Below are positions 25,196 to 36,476 of a DNA stretch of 64,000 nucleotides, piece after piece. Source of the DNA: Cladorhizidae sp. MBARI D1340-BT2. Lineage: Eukaryota; Porifera; Demospongiae; Poecilosclerida; Cladorhizidae. The stretch lies in NCBI GenBank assembly GCA_028752905.1, contig JAQNBH010000009.1:26210370-26274369 (forward strand), given 5' to 3'. The notes below the pieces were generated by a model, which saw only the letters and a program-made list of their open reading frames with translations, had not been told where the DNA came from and ran no database searches. Position numbers and translations under genes: made by a program. Each line of letters starts with the position of its first letter. Positions within the stretch are counted from its first letter, which is position 1.

Positions 25196-25207
25196 CTCCT
25201 TTTCCGT
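25196..25207 (-). promoter_or_regulatory. Polypurine tract of the Gypsy element
   Basis: Read on the minus strand the sequence is ACGGAAAAGGAG, directly abutting the TGTCAG start of the 3' LTR. Purine-rich tracts in this position prime plus-strand DNA synthesis in LTR retrotransposons. Confidence 0.75.
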
Positions 25208-28200
25208 TCAGGCAAGAACAATATTCTCGGGAAAGTCCGTCCGCATTCGTATTCAATCGACCTGGCTTGTGGTGGATAGTGTAGTGATATGGTTGCATCG
25301 ATAACGCCCACCTCCCTATTCTCCCGTGACTATCCTTCAGCTTTGCAAGGTGTGTCAGTGGGTCATGGTCTGTCTCGATCGTGAACTCTGTCCCTTCGAG
25401 GTATACTCGGAAGTGTTTCGTACCCTCGACGATCGCTAGAGCTTCTTTCTCTATTGTAGAGAACTTTCTCTCTCTAGGTAGCAACTTTCTTGACCCATAG
25501 GCGAGTGGGTGTTCTTCGCCTATCTCATCTTTCTGGGCGAGCACATATGCTATTCCTGAGTCGGAAGCATCTGTTTGCAATAGGAAGGGCCTATTCCAGA
25601 GGGGTGTGGCTAACACAGGGTAGTGAGTCAGAGCATCCTTCAAGCATTGAAATGACTGTTGTGTCGCTTCACTGCAAACAATAATGTTCGGTTTGTCCTT
25701 CCTAGTCAGCTCAGTTAGGGGGGTTGCAATAGTGGAAAAGTCGGGGATGAAACGGCGATAATACCCTCATAGTCCCATGAACGCACGGACGTCCTTCTTT
25801 GTAATGGGCTGGGTAAAATCTTGTACGGCTTGTACTTTAGCTTGTAGAGGGTGGACATTCCCATTTCCCACAGTATGTCCCAGGTATTCGCACTCATTAC
25901 ACGCGAACTTGCATTTCGATTCCTTAATGGTGAGGCCGGCTTTTCGTAATCTTATGAAGTTTTCTTTCATATGTTCCAAATGTTCCTCCCATGTTTTGCT
26001 GTGGATGATGACATCGTCCAGGTAAGCCGCCGCGAACGTCTGTGTTCCTTCGAGTAAGTGGTTCATCAGACGCTGAAACGTGGATGGGGGCGTTGACCAA
26101 ACCAAAGGGCATGGTTACGAACTGGTACTTTCCCCAGGGTGTGACGAAAGCAGTCTTCTCCTGGCTTGCCTTCGCCACAGGCACCTGCCAGTAACCCTTT
26201 GTAAGATCCAAGGCAGTGATGTATCTTGCCTGTCCAATATCATCTATCATGTCCTCAATTCGGGGTATGGGGAAGGGGTCGGCCTTGGTGACGAGGTCGA
26301 GTTTTCTATAATCCACGCAGAGTCGTTTTCCGCCGTCCTTTTTAGGAACCAAGACCACCGGGGCCGCCCACGAACTTCTGGAGGGGACTATGATGCCCAA
26401 TCCTAGCAACTGTTTGATTTCTTCACGAAGAAACTCATGCGATGTGTGAGGGAGTCGGTAGGGGGGTAACCGAATAGGGGTGGCATCACCAGTGACAATA
26501 TCATGACTCACCAAGTCTGTTTTTCCAGGGTCATTGCTTATGACGTCGGAGAACTCCTCCCTCAATTCCAGGAGTTCCCTTTCTTGATGGTTAGTGAGCG
26601 TACTGATAAAAGCATCTTTCTTTTCTTCGCTAGCTTCCTCATTGGGATCATCGTCAACCGCAAGGAATACGGCTGCTGTCGGGGCGTACCACTTCTTCAT
26701 TCCATTAATGTGGAAAGTGCGAAGTCTTTTTGGTCCTTGTCCCATGTCAACCTCATAGGTGACGTCTGTGATCTTCCTCGTGATTATCACAGGACCTCGC
26801 CATTCGCTGTGGAGCTTGTCGAGTTTCCTGGGTTGAAAAACCAACACATAATCACCCACCCCAAACATTCTCTCTGTCGCCTTTTTGTCATGGAACTGTT
26901 TGTGTTTTTTCTTTTCTCCCGTCTCTTTCAAGTTGGCCAATTCTCTGACGAGGGACATTCTCTCCCGAAGTTGATGCAGGTACTCAGCTACATCCTGTTC
27001 CTCGTCGCCATCCTTTCCACTCCACATCTCGACCAATTCATCCAGAGGAGTTCTCATTTCTCGGCCAAACATGAGCTCATATGGGGAGTAACCGGTGGAC
27101 TTGTGGATCGAGCCTCTGTAGGCCCATAATATAAATGGTAAACACTTATCCCATTCCATCGTACCTTTTTGAGTCAGTTTCCGTAGAAGGCGTTTGAGAG
27201 TAGAATTAAACCTCTCCACCATTCCATCGGTCTGGGGGTGTTACGGAGACGTCTTGATCTGGTGTATGCCCGTTCGGTCACAGAACTGTCTCATCATAGT
27301 CGACACGAAGTTAGTCCCATTGTCTGAAAGCACTTCTTTTGGGACTCCCAGCCTGGATGTAACCTCAATCAAACACTCAATGATTGCCTCGGATGTAATA
27401 TTACGTAATGGAAATGCCTCAGGCCACTTGGTGGCGTAATCAATTATTACCAGTACGTACTTATTACCAGATCTCGTCCTTCGAAGGGGGCCGAAGATGT
27501 CCATCGCAATTCGGTCGAATGGTGTGCTGATGATCGGCAGAGGATGTAGTGGTGCTCGTTTGAGGGTTGCAGGGGCGGCCAGTTGACAAGTTGGGCAAGA
27601 CTGACACACCTCCTTGACGTCCACGGTCATTCCAGGCCAGACTATCCTTCTTCTCAGTGTATCCAGGGTTCTGGTTTCCCCAAAGTGACCAGCCATCGGA
27701 GAACAGTGGACCAGTCTAAGTACTTCATCCCTACAACATTTGGGAACCACAAGTAAGTTTACCTTCTCACCCCCATGTGGCTTCCTGTACAACACTCCAT
27801 CCTCCCAACAGAATTCTCCCCCACCATCCCCGTCAGCCTGACTTCTCCAATTCTCCAGTGTTGGGTCGGCCAGCTGAAGAGAGCGGAGTTGGTGTGGTAA
27901 AATCTGTTCTAGGTGGGCCTGTCGTCCTGCTGGTTCCTCTCCTGGTTGATTCTGTGTGGGAACAACAAACATATCGTCATCAAAATCAAAAACATGTCCC
28001 AGCCCCTGCTCTTGGTCTTCAAGACCATGGGTTAGTGGTTCCTCCCTTTCTTGGGTACTTTCCGTCTCACGACGTTCTTCCTCTTCCTTCCTTTTTCCAG
28101 CCCGTGTAGTCGCCATCGCTATGTTGCTTTCGGTCTGCTCGGGGTCAGAGGTTTCTGGGTGCACTTTCTCAGCATTACTCTCGTCTGAAAAAGCTGCCTT

Positions 28201-28420
28201 CAGTAGATTACAAAATCTTGGGACGTCCTGACCAAGGAGCATGTCTACTGCGAGGTGGGGGGTTACTCCTACGGCCAGCTCATGGGTTTGGTTGTCGATC
28301 TGCAGGCGGATCCTTGCTGCCGGAAACCAAACTCTCTTGGAACTTGCGGTCATGTACGGTTCTTGCGATCCACGCATCGGGTGTGTATGAGTGACTTAAT
28401 GCACCCTGTGTCTAACAGAG
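25200..28420 (-). pseudogene. Gypsy pol: protease, integrase, reverse transcriptase, RNase H
   Basis: In minus-strand order, the C-terminal half of protease (AVDMLLGQDVPRF) follows the ALLDTGC active-site segment of the preceding frame. Integrase has an HCSPMAGH..CQSCPTCQL zinc-binding region near 27700-27600, a catalytic core with MDIFGPL and LSDNGTNF, and the HPQTDGMVERFNSTLKRLL helix. RT follows, with LDLTKGYWQVP, TMPFGLVNAP and YLDDVIIHS. RNase H has LLQTDASDSG, TIEKEALAIVEG and TDHDPLT, and ends at ADGLSRE, close to the 3' LTR. Breaks: TAA at 27241-27243 inside integrase, a one-base shift in a G run near 26093, TGA near 25766 in RT, and a frame change at the protease near 28370. There is no integrase after RNase H. 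Confidence 0.9.
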
Positions 28421-29497
28421 CCAGCACTGCTTTGCCATCCACACATACTTCTCTGGTCCATTTCGGTCGATGGACCGGTACTGACGTAACACCTCCAAAA
28501 TTGGCGCTCTCCATCTTAACATGGCAATCCTTCCGCATGTGTCCTCGGCGACCACATCGAATGCACTCAATCTGAGGACGGTCCCTAGCCATTGGGTAAC
28601 TACCACTTTGCCCACCACTCCATCGACCACTGTCTCCTCCTATTTTCCTTGGGCCTCTTCCCACAGGTATATGGCGGAAGGGCGTCTCTTGTCTGGACTT
28701 CTCCCTTTCATTGGGTCTTTGATTGTCCAGATGTCGAATAATGGCTTCGGCTATCTGGTCATAGGATCCAGGGTTGAGGTTCCTAATTTGAGCCTCTAAC
28801 CACTTGGGTAGACACCTCAGTGTGTTTGCCATCATTACGGTGGTCTCAAGGTCATGGGGCGACGAAACTATCCACTGCTGGAAGCTTTGCCGATGGTTTG
28901 ACAGCCAGGCGTCAGGATGTTTCGAGTCGAAGGGAGTGTCGAACACCTTTTTTCGGAAGGTCTCCGTTGAGATGTGATATTCTCGCAGAAGTTCCTCCTT
29001 GACCTCATTATAATCAGCTTGGGCATCGGCACCCATCGAGGCCACGGCTGTGAGACCTACTCCAGACAATGAGCCTCTCAAGAAGAGTGGCCATTGTTCT
29101 CGGGGCCATCCTCCTGCTCTTGCCGTTGCTTCAAACGTGTCTAAGAAGACACCCATGTCATCTATTCCCTCTTGGAATTTTGTATAGACAATTTAGGACA
29201 CCGAGGAGGTACCTCGGCCACGGGTGGGGGACGATTCGTTTGTTCATGCACAGCTGCCATGATTTGTGCCATCCTTTCCTCATGCTGCTCTCGTTGAGCT
29301 CTTTCCTCCTCTCGGCACTTGTCGTCTCTCTCCATCCTCAGCTGGTCCACTTGCATCCACCATGTGAGGAACTGGTCCATAGGATCTACAGCTCCCGTGG
29401 ATGCTTCTGGCTGGGCACTCAAGACACGTCTGGAGTCTCTTGTCAGTCTCCTCTCGTCTGTCATTCCTGCCACCAATCCCTGATAATAACCCCTCAA
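28350..29497 (-). pseudogene. Gypsy gag and start of protease, frameshifted
   Basis: The frame from 29497 to 29162 encodes the gag N-terminus, with DPMDQFLTWW and a Glu/Arg/Gln-rich coiled region. A small shift near 29180-29200 moves to the frame 29156-28350. That frame carries a capsid-like region (ATARAGGWPREQWPLFL, LREYH) and a CCHC zinc knuckle, CIRCGRRGHMRKDC, near 28560. It ends in the protease active site LLDTGCIKSL near 28410. The knuckle and Asp-Thr-Gly triad are intact; only the frame is broken. The long open frame on the opposite strand (29069-29863) is a shadow of this gene and its leader. Confidence 0.85.
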
Positions 29498-29823
29498 TTA
29501 TTCTCAACCAAAAACCCAACAACACCCTATAGGTCAGAGTTGGTTTTCAGGCTTCAAAGTTTGATAACTCAAGCCGTTCTCTGCTACTTACAGGCAATGA
29601 TAAGTCAACAGAAAATTAATAACAAAATAGTACCTCTCCCAGCACTATTCACCCCTTCTTTGGGTGTCTTATCCAAACACGTAACAATCAGCACCTCTCA
29701 CCTTAGGTCTGATGATACAACAATGCGACCTCTTACCTTAGGTCTACACACACTAAGAATCTCTCTAGATTACTTAGCTTCCAGATACCAACCCACTAAG
29801 TCTCTCTTACTTAGCTATGGTAT

Positions 29824-29840
29824 CCCACCGCTGCCACCAA
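29824..29840 (-). promoter_or_regulatory. tRNA-Leu-type primer-binding site
   Basis: On the minus strand TGGTGGCAGCGGTGGGA lies 1-2 nt after the 5' LTR. It is complementary to TCCCACCGCTGCCACCA, which I recognise as the 3' end of an animal tRNA-Leu. The same 17-mer occurs after the LTR of the 43 kb Gypsy copy. Confidence 0.8.
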
Positions 29841-29841
29841 A

Positions 29842-30236
29842 TGTCAGCAATACTTTCCCTTAGTATTCACTGCGCCAACTAGTCCTCACTCGGACTAGCC
29901 CAATACTTTCACCCCTAGGCTTTATAGGAGCCTTCGTACCCTTCACCCAGGTAAAAGTGAACAATGATTGCTTTGTACATCAATATACAAATACAGTTCC
30001 CAGTGATCTATCAGCTAGTCCAGCCTGCGCTTGGCTCTAACATAGATACTCTCTCTCTCTTTGCTAGCTCTCTAGCTATCTCTTTTATACTAATAGTTAA
30101 TTGCACACGGATTTACACCCGGCACTATGGTCTTGCACACGAATACTGTGGTCTTGTAGATGAATGTTCGGATAATGTTCTTGGACATTGTTGTGGTCAT
30201 AACCTTTGTTCTCCGTTATGTCTTCCTTCTCTGACA
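29842..30236 (-). repeat. 5' LTR of the Gypsy element
   Basis: A 395 bp LTR, almost identical to 24797-25195. Substitutions noted by eye are C-G-A to C-A-A near the start, CTCTGAC to CTCGGAC, and ATAAGAG to ATAGGAG. Three indels lie in short repeats. Confidence 0.95.
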
Positions 30237-30373
30237 CTATAGTTAAACAGTGAATATTTCACTTTGTAAAGTTTCAGAAGATTTGGTTATTTAATTATGA
30301 AGTTATCATAATTTTTATAAACACCACTCCAAAGATTCATCTCAAGAGAAGGGTCCGCCACAAGCCAGTGTTT

Positions 30374-30485
30374 TGCCATATTAGTCCCACTGCCATATTT
30401 GTCCCTTTTGCTACACCGTGCAAGCACAGCCTCACAAAATTAATAAACCATGCATCAATAAAGTCAGCTGCCAAATTTGTCCCTC
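30374..30485. repeat. Cluster of 17-18 bp repeats, left flank of the Ginger-like locus
   Basis: Three units are seen: TGCCATATTAGTCCCAC (30374-30390), TGCCATATTTGTCCCTTT (30391-30408) and TGCCAAATTTGTCCCTC (30469-30485). The same unit occurs in the opposite orientation at 42624-42765, about 12 kb away. The pair may be the subterminal inverted repeats of one large element. Confidence 0.65.
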
Positions 30486-31527
30486 GTGTGGAGCTGAATT
30501 GTGATGGTGTGGACAGAGAAGGACACTGCAGTATATCTGCGGAAGATCGAATATTTCCTTAAGAATGGAAAACACAGTTGTGACACGAGTGCGAAGGAGC
30601 AGAGTGGAATAAGAAAAAGAATTGACACCTCTTGGTATGTTAATCTTTATCCAAATCATTGGCATTCAGATAACATAAGTATTCAGAACAAATGCCAACA
30701 TTCTACAAATACCAACATTCTATCCAGTGTGCACTTTAAGACATGACAACAAAGAGGTTCTATAAATCACATCTACTTCTCACAAATTAGCAAGTTCCTC
30801 TGTACCCAATAGTTCATTGCGATAATAATTATGGCACTTGTTTGTTATTCACCTGTTGCTAAATTACAAATCAATGTCAATTACAAATCAATGTCAAGTT
30901 CATGATTGGAAAATTTTAATAGAAGTAAGCTCGACCAGCAATAAATAAATACGCTAATCTTTCTATAAGTCAGCTTGAAATTCTCAAGTCACGTGCCTAC
31001 TCGCAACCCCTTCTGCTCTCGACAACCTCGACAGTGACACCTCCATCTGTCTCCTTTGTCACGAATTTACAAAGTCATTGCGTTATTGTTGCTACAATAA
31101 CGGGGTTTGTGGAGTACCCCTTGCTATTGAAGGAAATTGACGCTAGCAGCCTTATCTGGGATAAGGTTTGACAAGTTCAGAAAATTCATTTTCGATCTGG
31201 ACATTCAAAACACAAACCATTGGGGGAGGGAGAATAAGAATAACATTCGATTCATTCAAAACATTGGTGGCGGGGGAATATCAAACGAGTGCCATAATTA
31301 TTTATACAATGCCTTCATAATTATAAGTACTAATCCCAAAAAATTAATTAGTTTTCCCGACCTTCCAGACCGTTTCCAGCCATATCCGCCCAATTTTTTA
31401 CCCATCCACACCCTATCATAACTATCACCACCACCACCAGAGTGAGGAGAGAAAAAAATTCTCTCAAAATCAACTTTCAATGAGTTTTCTCGACCTCCCA
31501 GACATTTGCATTAACAAAGATTTTTTC

Positions 31528-31573
31528 AGTAGTAGTAGTAGTAGTAGAGTAGTAGTAGTAGTAGTAGTAGTAA
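31528..31573. repeat. (AGT)n microsatellite
   Basis: AGT repeats with one AGAGT interruption, within an intron-like region of the Ginger-like locus. It lies beside two related Pro/Ser-rich tracts (ACCTTCCAGACC / ACCTCCCAGAC) that are not coding in any clear frame. Confidence 0.85.
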
Positions 31574-32426
31574 CAATCCAATCTGGCTGAAATTCAGTCC
31601 TAACCTGTATTTTGTACCTCTGACCCTCTGACCACAGTGTCATTGGGACACTGATATCATCTACCTGGAGAGGTTTTATGGGAAATTCCAAGATGTATTT
31701 ATTCTGTATTTAAATATTTAAAAACATCATTTGTAAAAATATTAAATTATTGTAGGTGAAAGAATGTCTTATACCCAACCCACAATGAGCACCATCCAAA
31801 TGAGACAGTTAAGAGGCTGGTCCTTTCCTCTAGTGATGAACATCAGATGCTACTACGTGAGGCCCATGACGTCAATGGTGCTCACCAAGGGCAAAAGCGT
31901 ACCTTAGCATGATTGACCACAGGATTAATACTGGACTACTATGGTTGTGAGTTGGGTAAGAATAGTTTAGTGCACAGCATCTATAATTAATATGTCAACA
32001 TGGATGTGCAAGTGACGATGAGGCTTTAAATACACATCAATCTTACTGGTTGTAAGAAATAAGATAAACTTTAAAGCTTAATTAAGAAACTCGTAAATCA
32101 TGTAACAAAATTAACATTACTGTATTGATTCTACTTATTTGTTAATTGAAGTTAAAATTTATGATATCACATTGACACTGAATAGTGTTGTAACCATATA
32201 GCTAATAATAGGTTACTTTTGATACCTTTAGCTAAGCACTTGTCACAAGTGCCTGAAGATGCAGATGATCAAGATGATTGCACCTGAGTTACATCCCATT
32301 AAAGTTTTGAGCAGGTAACTAAGTTACTGTGACCCAGTGTACTGAGCAATGATGTGCAAATGATAGAAAAGATGCCCATTGGAAATATGTTAGGCCCAAC
32401 TGGGGAAATATATGATTGCTAGACTG

Positions 32427-32750
32427 TCATAACAATCATTCCATTACTGCCTCCACACAACCACAAGTGACCTCACAAATAATTATAAACTTCAGCAATA
32501 ATAATATATTCTTGTACTATATTACTACCTCCACAACCACAAGGGACGTCACAAATATGATAAAATCCAGATTACTCTAACATAAGGTATGAAGAGATTT
32601 ATAGCTAAGAAAATGTGCTGCTATATAGCATCAGTTATTTATCACAATTTTGCTGTCCACAGTAATGTAGGGATTGTTATCCAAGAATATATTATTGCTG
32701 AAGTTTATGGTGGTGTGGAGGCAGTTATGGAGTGATTGTTACGACAGCAC
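32427..32750. mobile_element. Foldback/MITE-like element
   Basis: The arm at 32427-32515 and the arm at 32684-32750 are inverted copies. The end reads TGTCATAACAATCATTCCAT on the left and TGTCGTAACAATCACTCCAT on the right (reverse complement), then CTGCCTCCACAC and AAACTTCAGCAATAATA. It is inserted in an intron-like part of the Ginger-like locus. No coding capacity. Confidence 0.7.
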
Positions 32751-34547
32751 AATATCAAAGCCAATCCTATATGTCCTTTAATTTAGTAAAAATTTTTTTA
32801 CATATTACTTGTTCCCAATATATTTTAAAGCTTTCGTGAATTGGAATACTGTTTTGATGCTATATATGCCTGCAATGCCCACACGAAGAGGAGTGTCCTG
32901 GTCAGACCTAGCCCAGGTTACTTCCCAGGTCAAGTTGGTATGCATGCATGACAAGTTTGGGACAGATTGGTCCAGTGGTTTGGAATGCCATAAGGAACAA
33001 TCCTAAAATGCTTCCCCCATCAGTAACTACATTCAGCAATCCTTCTTTGATTCTTCACTGCAAAAGCCATACCCTCAATCCACTGCATCTAACACAGCGA
33101 TTTGGTAAAGGATCAAGCAATTTGGATTGCGCACGCCGTTCAAAGATGGCATCTTAGACGAACTATATATGCAAAAATCAACCTTTTTTTTATTAGCTCT
33201 CTAAAGCGATACCAAAAGGCACCTTCCCAGATAGCGCTCTACAAAATGGCATAAAAATAAGTGAAATCTATGCAGCCAATAAGATGATGATGATGATGCT
33301 GATGATGATTTTACCTGTAATTTTTTCGACCTTTTTTTTAGTTTGGAGAACTGCGCTTCTGTGTGCTATATTGTTGGAACGATTTTTGCGACATACTTTT
33401 TTTAGGGTCTGTATAGGTATAGAATCGAGTATATGGCAAGTTTTAGTTTGTTGCTGAATGATCTCTGACCTGCCAAACCTACATGAGAGTGCCTACATGA
33501 GAGTGCTAACGCATATTAAATTGCTGGCAAGAGAAGCCTAAACTTTTAGGCTGCATGAATAGGTCTGATATTGGACAAGTTAGTACTTAGGGGAATTTTG
33601 ATGCTACATATATACACCGATTAAATTGAATAATTTTTTGGTTAATTTTAATAAACAGGTTAGATAATCCTTTACCAATCCAAATCTTATGCACTATATA
33701 ATAATTAAAATGCTTAAAATCAGGTAATTTACAGGCACATCTGATTTGCTTAAAATTATGTAGCAAATACTTACAGATGGGAGATTTTGGGTATAGACCT
33801 CATTGGTCAATTTGCGGCCACAGACGAAGGCCATATATATGTCTGCACTGTTACAGATCTCTTTACCAAGTGGGTATTTGCTCGGCCAATCAAGTCCAAA
33901 TCAGCTGGTGATGTTGCAAGCATTCTACTCGAGCTCATCTACAGTTATGGTCCTCCCAAAAAATTATAATGGATCAGGGGCGTGAATTTATAAACCAGGT
34001 AACTAACTTATTAAAACTGTTGCCATCTGTGTTCATGAAATGACATGTATGTGGTCTGAGAAGTGAAAATTAATCAAGGAAAATGTGTTGGATTTGTTTA
34101 CAAGAGCAAAGTTAGACTATATTGAGTACAAGGCAGACTTAACACAATTTAAGATAACTTTATTAGCGACTTCAGTCTTGATTATCTGGAAATTTCCTCC
34201 TGCTTCCTTTTGATAAATATTCATGTAGAGTAATGTTCTGTTTGTGTGAACTTATTTGATAACTCAGCTCAATGATGTTGTCTTGACTGCTTTTGGAGTG
34301 AAGCAGATGGTATGTTCGGTATATCACCCTCAGAGCAATGGCCAAGATGAGTGGACTAATCAAACTCTTAAGAGGGTACTGTCCAAGTATACAAACGATT
34401 CTCAATCTGACTGGAACAAGTAAGCTACCAATATTTAATAATTATTTTTCAAGATTGACAGTTTGTTAATAGAGAGATTTCTACTATTACCACCACCTTC
34501 CAGTAGATAGCAATATCACATTTCATGCTAATCTGTGATTACCCCAG

Positions 34548-36192
34548 AAAATCTCACCAGAATCTCTCCAATGAATCCTCTCACACTGAAACACCAACCC
34601 ACTCACACACACACACATATAAAATTATGAAAAGGCATAAAAAATAGTAGTTATTGCTACCGTATTGCTACAAAATTTGATTAAGTTTTGCGATTGCATT
34701 GTTATTCGTAAAACATCTCGCAATCTTTTTTATCGCACAAAACATTCCGCGTGCATATTGCAGCCAAAATCCAGACGGTTTAGAAAGAAGCTGACTACAG
34801 AGTGACCATTCGAATGTGCTTCAAACAATCCTTGCCTACTAGTGAAGATGCAGGAATCGATCAGATGTATCAGGAGAGCAAACGAAAATGTGCAGAAGGT
34901 ACTGGATGGTCAGGATAGTGCGCAGAAAAGTGCCAACCGATCTTGTTATAACTAGTGGTACTTATTATAAAACGCAAAACTAAGAGCGCATTATACATTT
35001 ATGGAGCTCAAAATCTCTAAATTGCACATTGTAGCAATACGGTATATTATTTTCCAAATTCTTATACAATAAAAATATAAACATGGTTTTTGGTGTAAGC
35101 CTTCAGCTAAAGGATGCATATACCTTGAATGTGCTGCTTGTAGTTATGATTTCTATGTATGATGTTTTGTACTTATGTAGATATGTACTCCCCACAACTT
35201 ATGGTATCAATACAAGTGTCCAGTCTTCAACAAAGCAACAGCCATTTGTGTTGATGTTCTACCGAACAGCTAGTGGTTCCATAGCCATCAATAATGCAGA
35301 ACATGAGAATGAGCAGGAGCTTCTCTATGAAAACATCTCACTCACTATGTCTCCTGAAGACATACAATATAAGTTGGAGAAGCATGTGGCAGATGTAAGA
35401 ACTAAACTGACTGGCAAACATAAATATATGACATGGAATTGCTGACACTTTTTTGTAACCAAAAATGGGGGACAAATAGTTTAATGAAAATGTTTGATGC
35501 ACTCCCCAAAAATCATGTTACAGATCTGTTTTATTTTGTAATCACATAGGTACATATGAGAAGATACGGTTGAAAATTGAAGAAGCTAAAGCAAAGCATA
35601 AAGCTTATTTCGATTCCAAGCCAAAAAGAGGCTAAAAACGGCAATAGGTATGTTTTTATGAATTAATGTGTACCTTTAATGTGTGCCTTTATATAAGCTG
35701 AATCAAATTAGAGTCCCATTGTTGTTTCTGAGGAAAAAATCGAAAGGCTAAGAATAATAAAATTTTCTGGATAGATGTATTTCCGAGTTTTGATAAATGT
35801 TAGAATGTCCTTGTCTGTTTTTTGTGATATATTTTTTACCTTTACTGGATGTTTTAAATTTTATATTACTAACCTGTTGACCATCATAGGTGATTATGTC
35901 CTTAAAAGAGGAATGCAAGGAAGGTATCCAAAAAAGGAGACAGGCTGGTGCAGGACTGGCTGGGACCCTATGTAATCGTTCATGTCTCACCCAAAGGACT
36001 CTGCACACTGCAGGATAACAACCAAAACATTATGAAGGTTAAGTTTAATGTCTGGCTCTTGAAGCCTTACTTAACTAGAGAGATGCCAGTTCAACATGAG
36101 ATACCAACTTCCATCCAGTCACACAACACCAGTTCGAACAACCCTGGACCATCTGATGAGTTGAGTGATACAGCTTCCTCCCCTGGGAGTCC
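34548..36192 (+). repeat. Duplicated segment, copy 1 (pair with 39007-40647)
   Basis: About 1.64 kb is shared with 39007-40647, starting AAATCTCACCAGAATCTCTC and ending CCTGGGAGTCC. It includes a MITE and three integrase C-terminal exons. Copy 1 directly follows the integrase core exons; copy 2 directly precedes the protease exons. Confidence 0.9.
34660..35042. mobile_element. Tc1/mariner-like MITE in copy 1
   Basis: The ends CCGTATTGCTACA..TGTAGCAATACGG are perfect inverted repeats flanked by TA on both sides, about 383 bp in all. The same insertion is present in duplicate copy 2, so it predates the duplication. It has no reading frame of note. Confidence 0.8.
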
Positions 36193-36310
36193 TTCTTGAT
36201 TAATTTAATGAAAGCACGTTTATTGTATGGATCAATTTGTGTAAAAATTATCCACATGGAAAAATAAACAGATTGAATAAATCCAGTATTCCAAACTAAG
36301 TTATACATAC

Positions 36311-36476
36311 CGAGATTTTCACTGGCTTGCTCAGCAGGGAAGGATGGTGTCTCAAAAATAAAACATTTATTAAATCAAGAAAATACAACAATAGAGTATA
36401 CACCTGTATGGATCTTTTGAATGGAAGACCTCTGATGTCCCAATATTTCTACCAGCACTTGTAGGCAATCCAGGGT
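36311..36476 (-). other. Inverted copy of the A+B exon-pair module
   Basis: On the minus strand an A-like segment (36476-36404, 73 bp, after an ACTTTAG acceptor) encodes DPGLPTSAGRNIGTS and ends at a GTGTAT donor. A B-like segment (36350-36311, exactly 40 bp) encodes TPSFPAEQASENL and ends at GTATGT. The surrounding 36200-36900 also matches the flanks of the modules at 4.2-7.4 kb, so the whole unit was copied 30 kb away in inverse orientation. A is 2 bp longer than the 71 bp form, which breaks its frame. Confidence 0.6.

Larger units (their letters stand above)
24797..30236 (-). mobile_element. Full-length Gypsy-class LTR retrotransposon with INT before RT (Gmr1-like order)
   Basis: LTRs at 24797-25195 and 29842-30236 have TGTC..GACA ends and differ by about three substitutions and three small indels. 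The 5 bp repeat CTATA flanks both sides (24792-24796 and 30237-30241). On the minus strand the order is 5' LTR, tRNA-Leu-type primer site, gag, protease, integrase, reverse transcriptase, RNase H, polypurine tract, 3' LTR. Integrase before RT is the Ty1/copia order, but the RT, RNase H and integrase look Ty3/Gypsy-like. This combination is known from the Gmr1 group. Near-identical LTRs imply recent insertion, yet the coding region has two stops and about three frame breaks. Confidence 0.93.
30501..36199 (+). pseudogene. Ginger-like integrase gene, multi-exon, degraded
   Basis: Exon-like blocks share a Gypsy-type integrase but are split by introns, as in Ginger DNA transposons and related host genes. 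30501-30634 encodes an N-terminal helix region (MVWTEKDTAVYL to IRKRIDTS). 31756-31946 covers the zinc-binding region with AHDVNGAHQGQKRT, and contains a TGA or shift near 31910. 33777-33998 is the catalytic core (GIDLIGQF, TDLFTKWVFARPIKSKSAGD, MDQGREF after a shift in an A run). 34268-34419 has VYHPQSNGQDEWTNQTLKR. 35181-35394 has YGINTSVQSSTKQQPF and NEQELLYENISL. 35550-35640 and 35890-36199 are the C-terminal part (GDYVLKRGMQGRYPKKE). There is no nearby RT, which favours a DNA transposon or host-derived gene over a retrotransposon. Confidence 0.68.

Noticed and set aside
26503..27129. 208-codon plus-strand frame inside the Gypsy element
   Set aside because: Antisense to integrase and RT, which have clear catalytic motifs on the minus strand.
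29069..29863. 264-codon plus-strand frame over the Gypsy gag leader
   Set aside because: Antisense to gag and the primer site, with no domain; a shadow frame.
24797..30236. Endogenous retrovirus with an envelope gene
   Set aside because: RNase H runs almost to the polypurine tract, leaving no room for an envelope frame after pol, and none is seen elsewhere in the element.
33777..34419. Integrase core as part of a Gypsy retrotransposon
   Set aside because: Intron-like splitting, no RT or LTR nearby, and protease plus PHD domains downstream fit a Ginger-like gene better.
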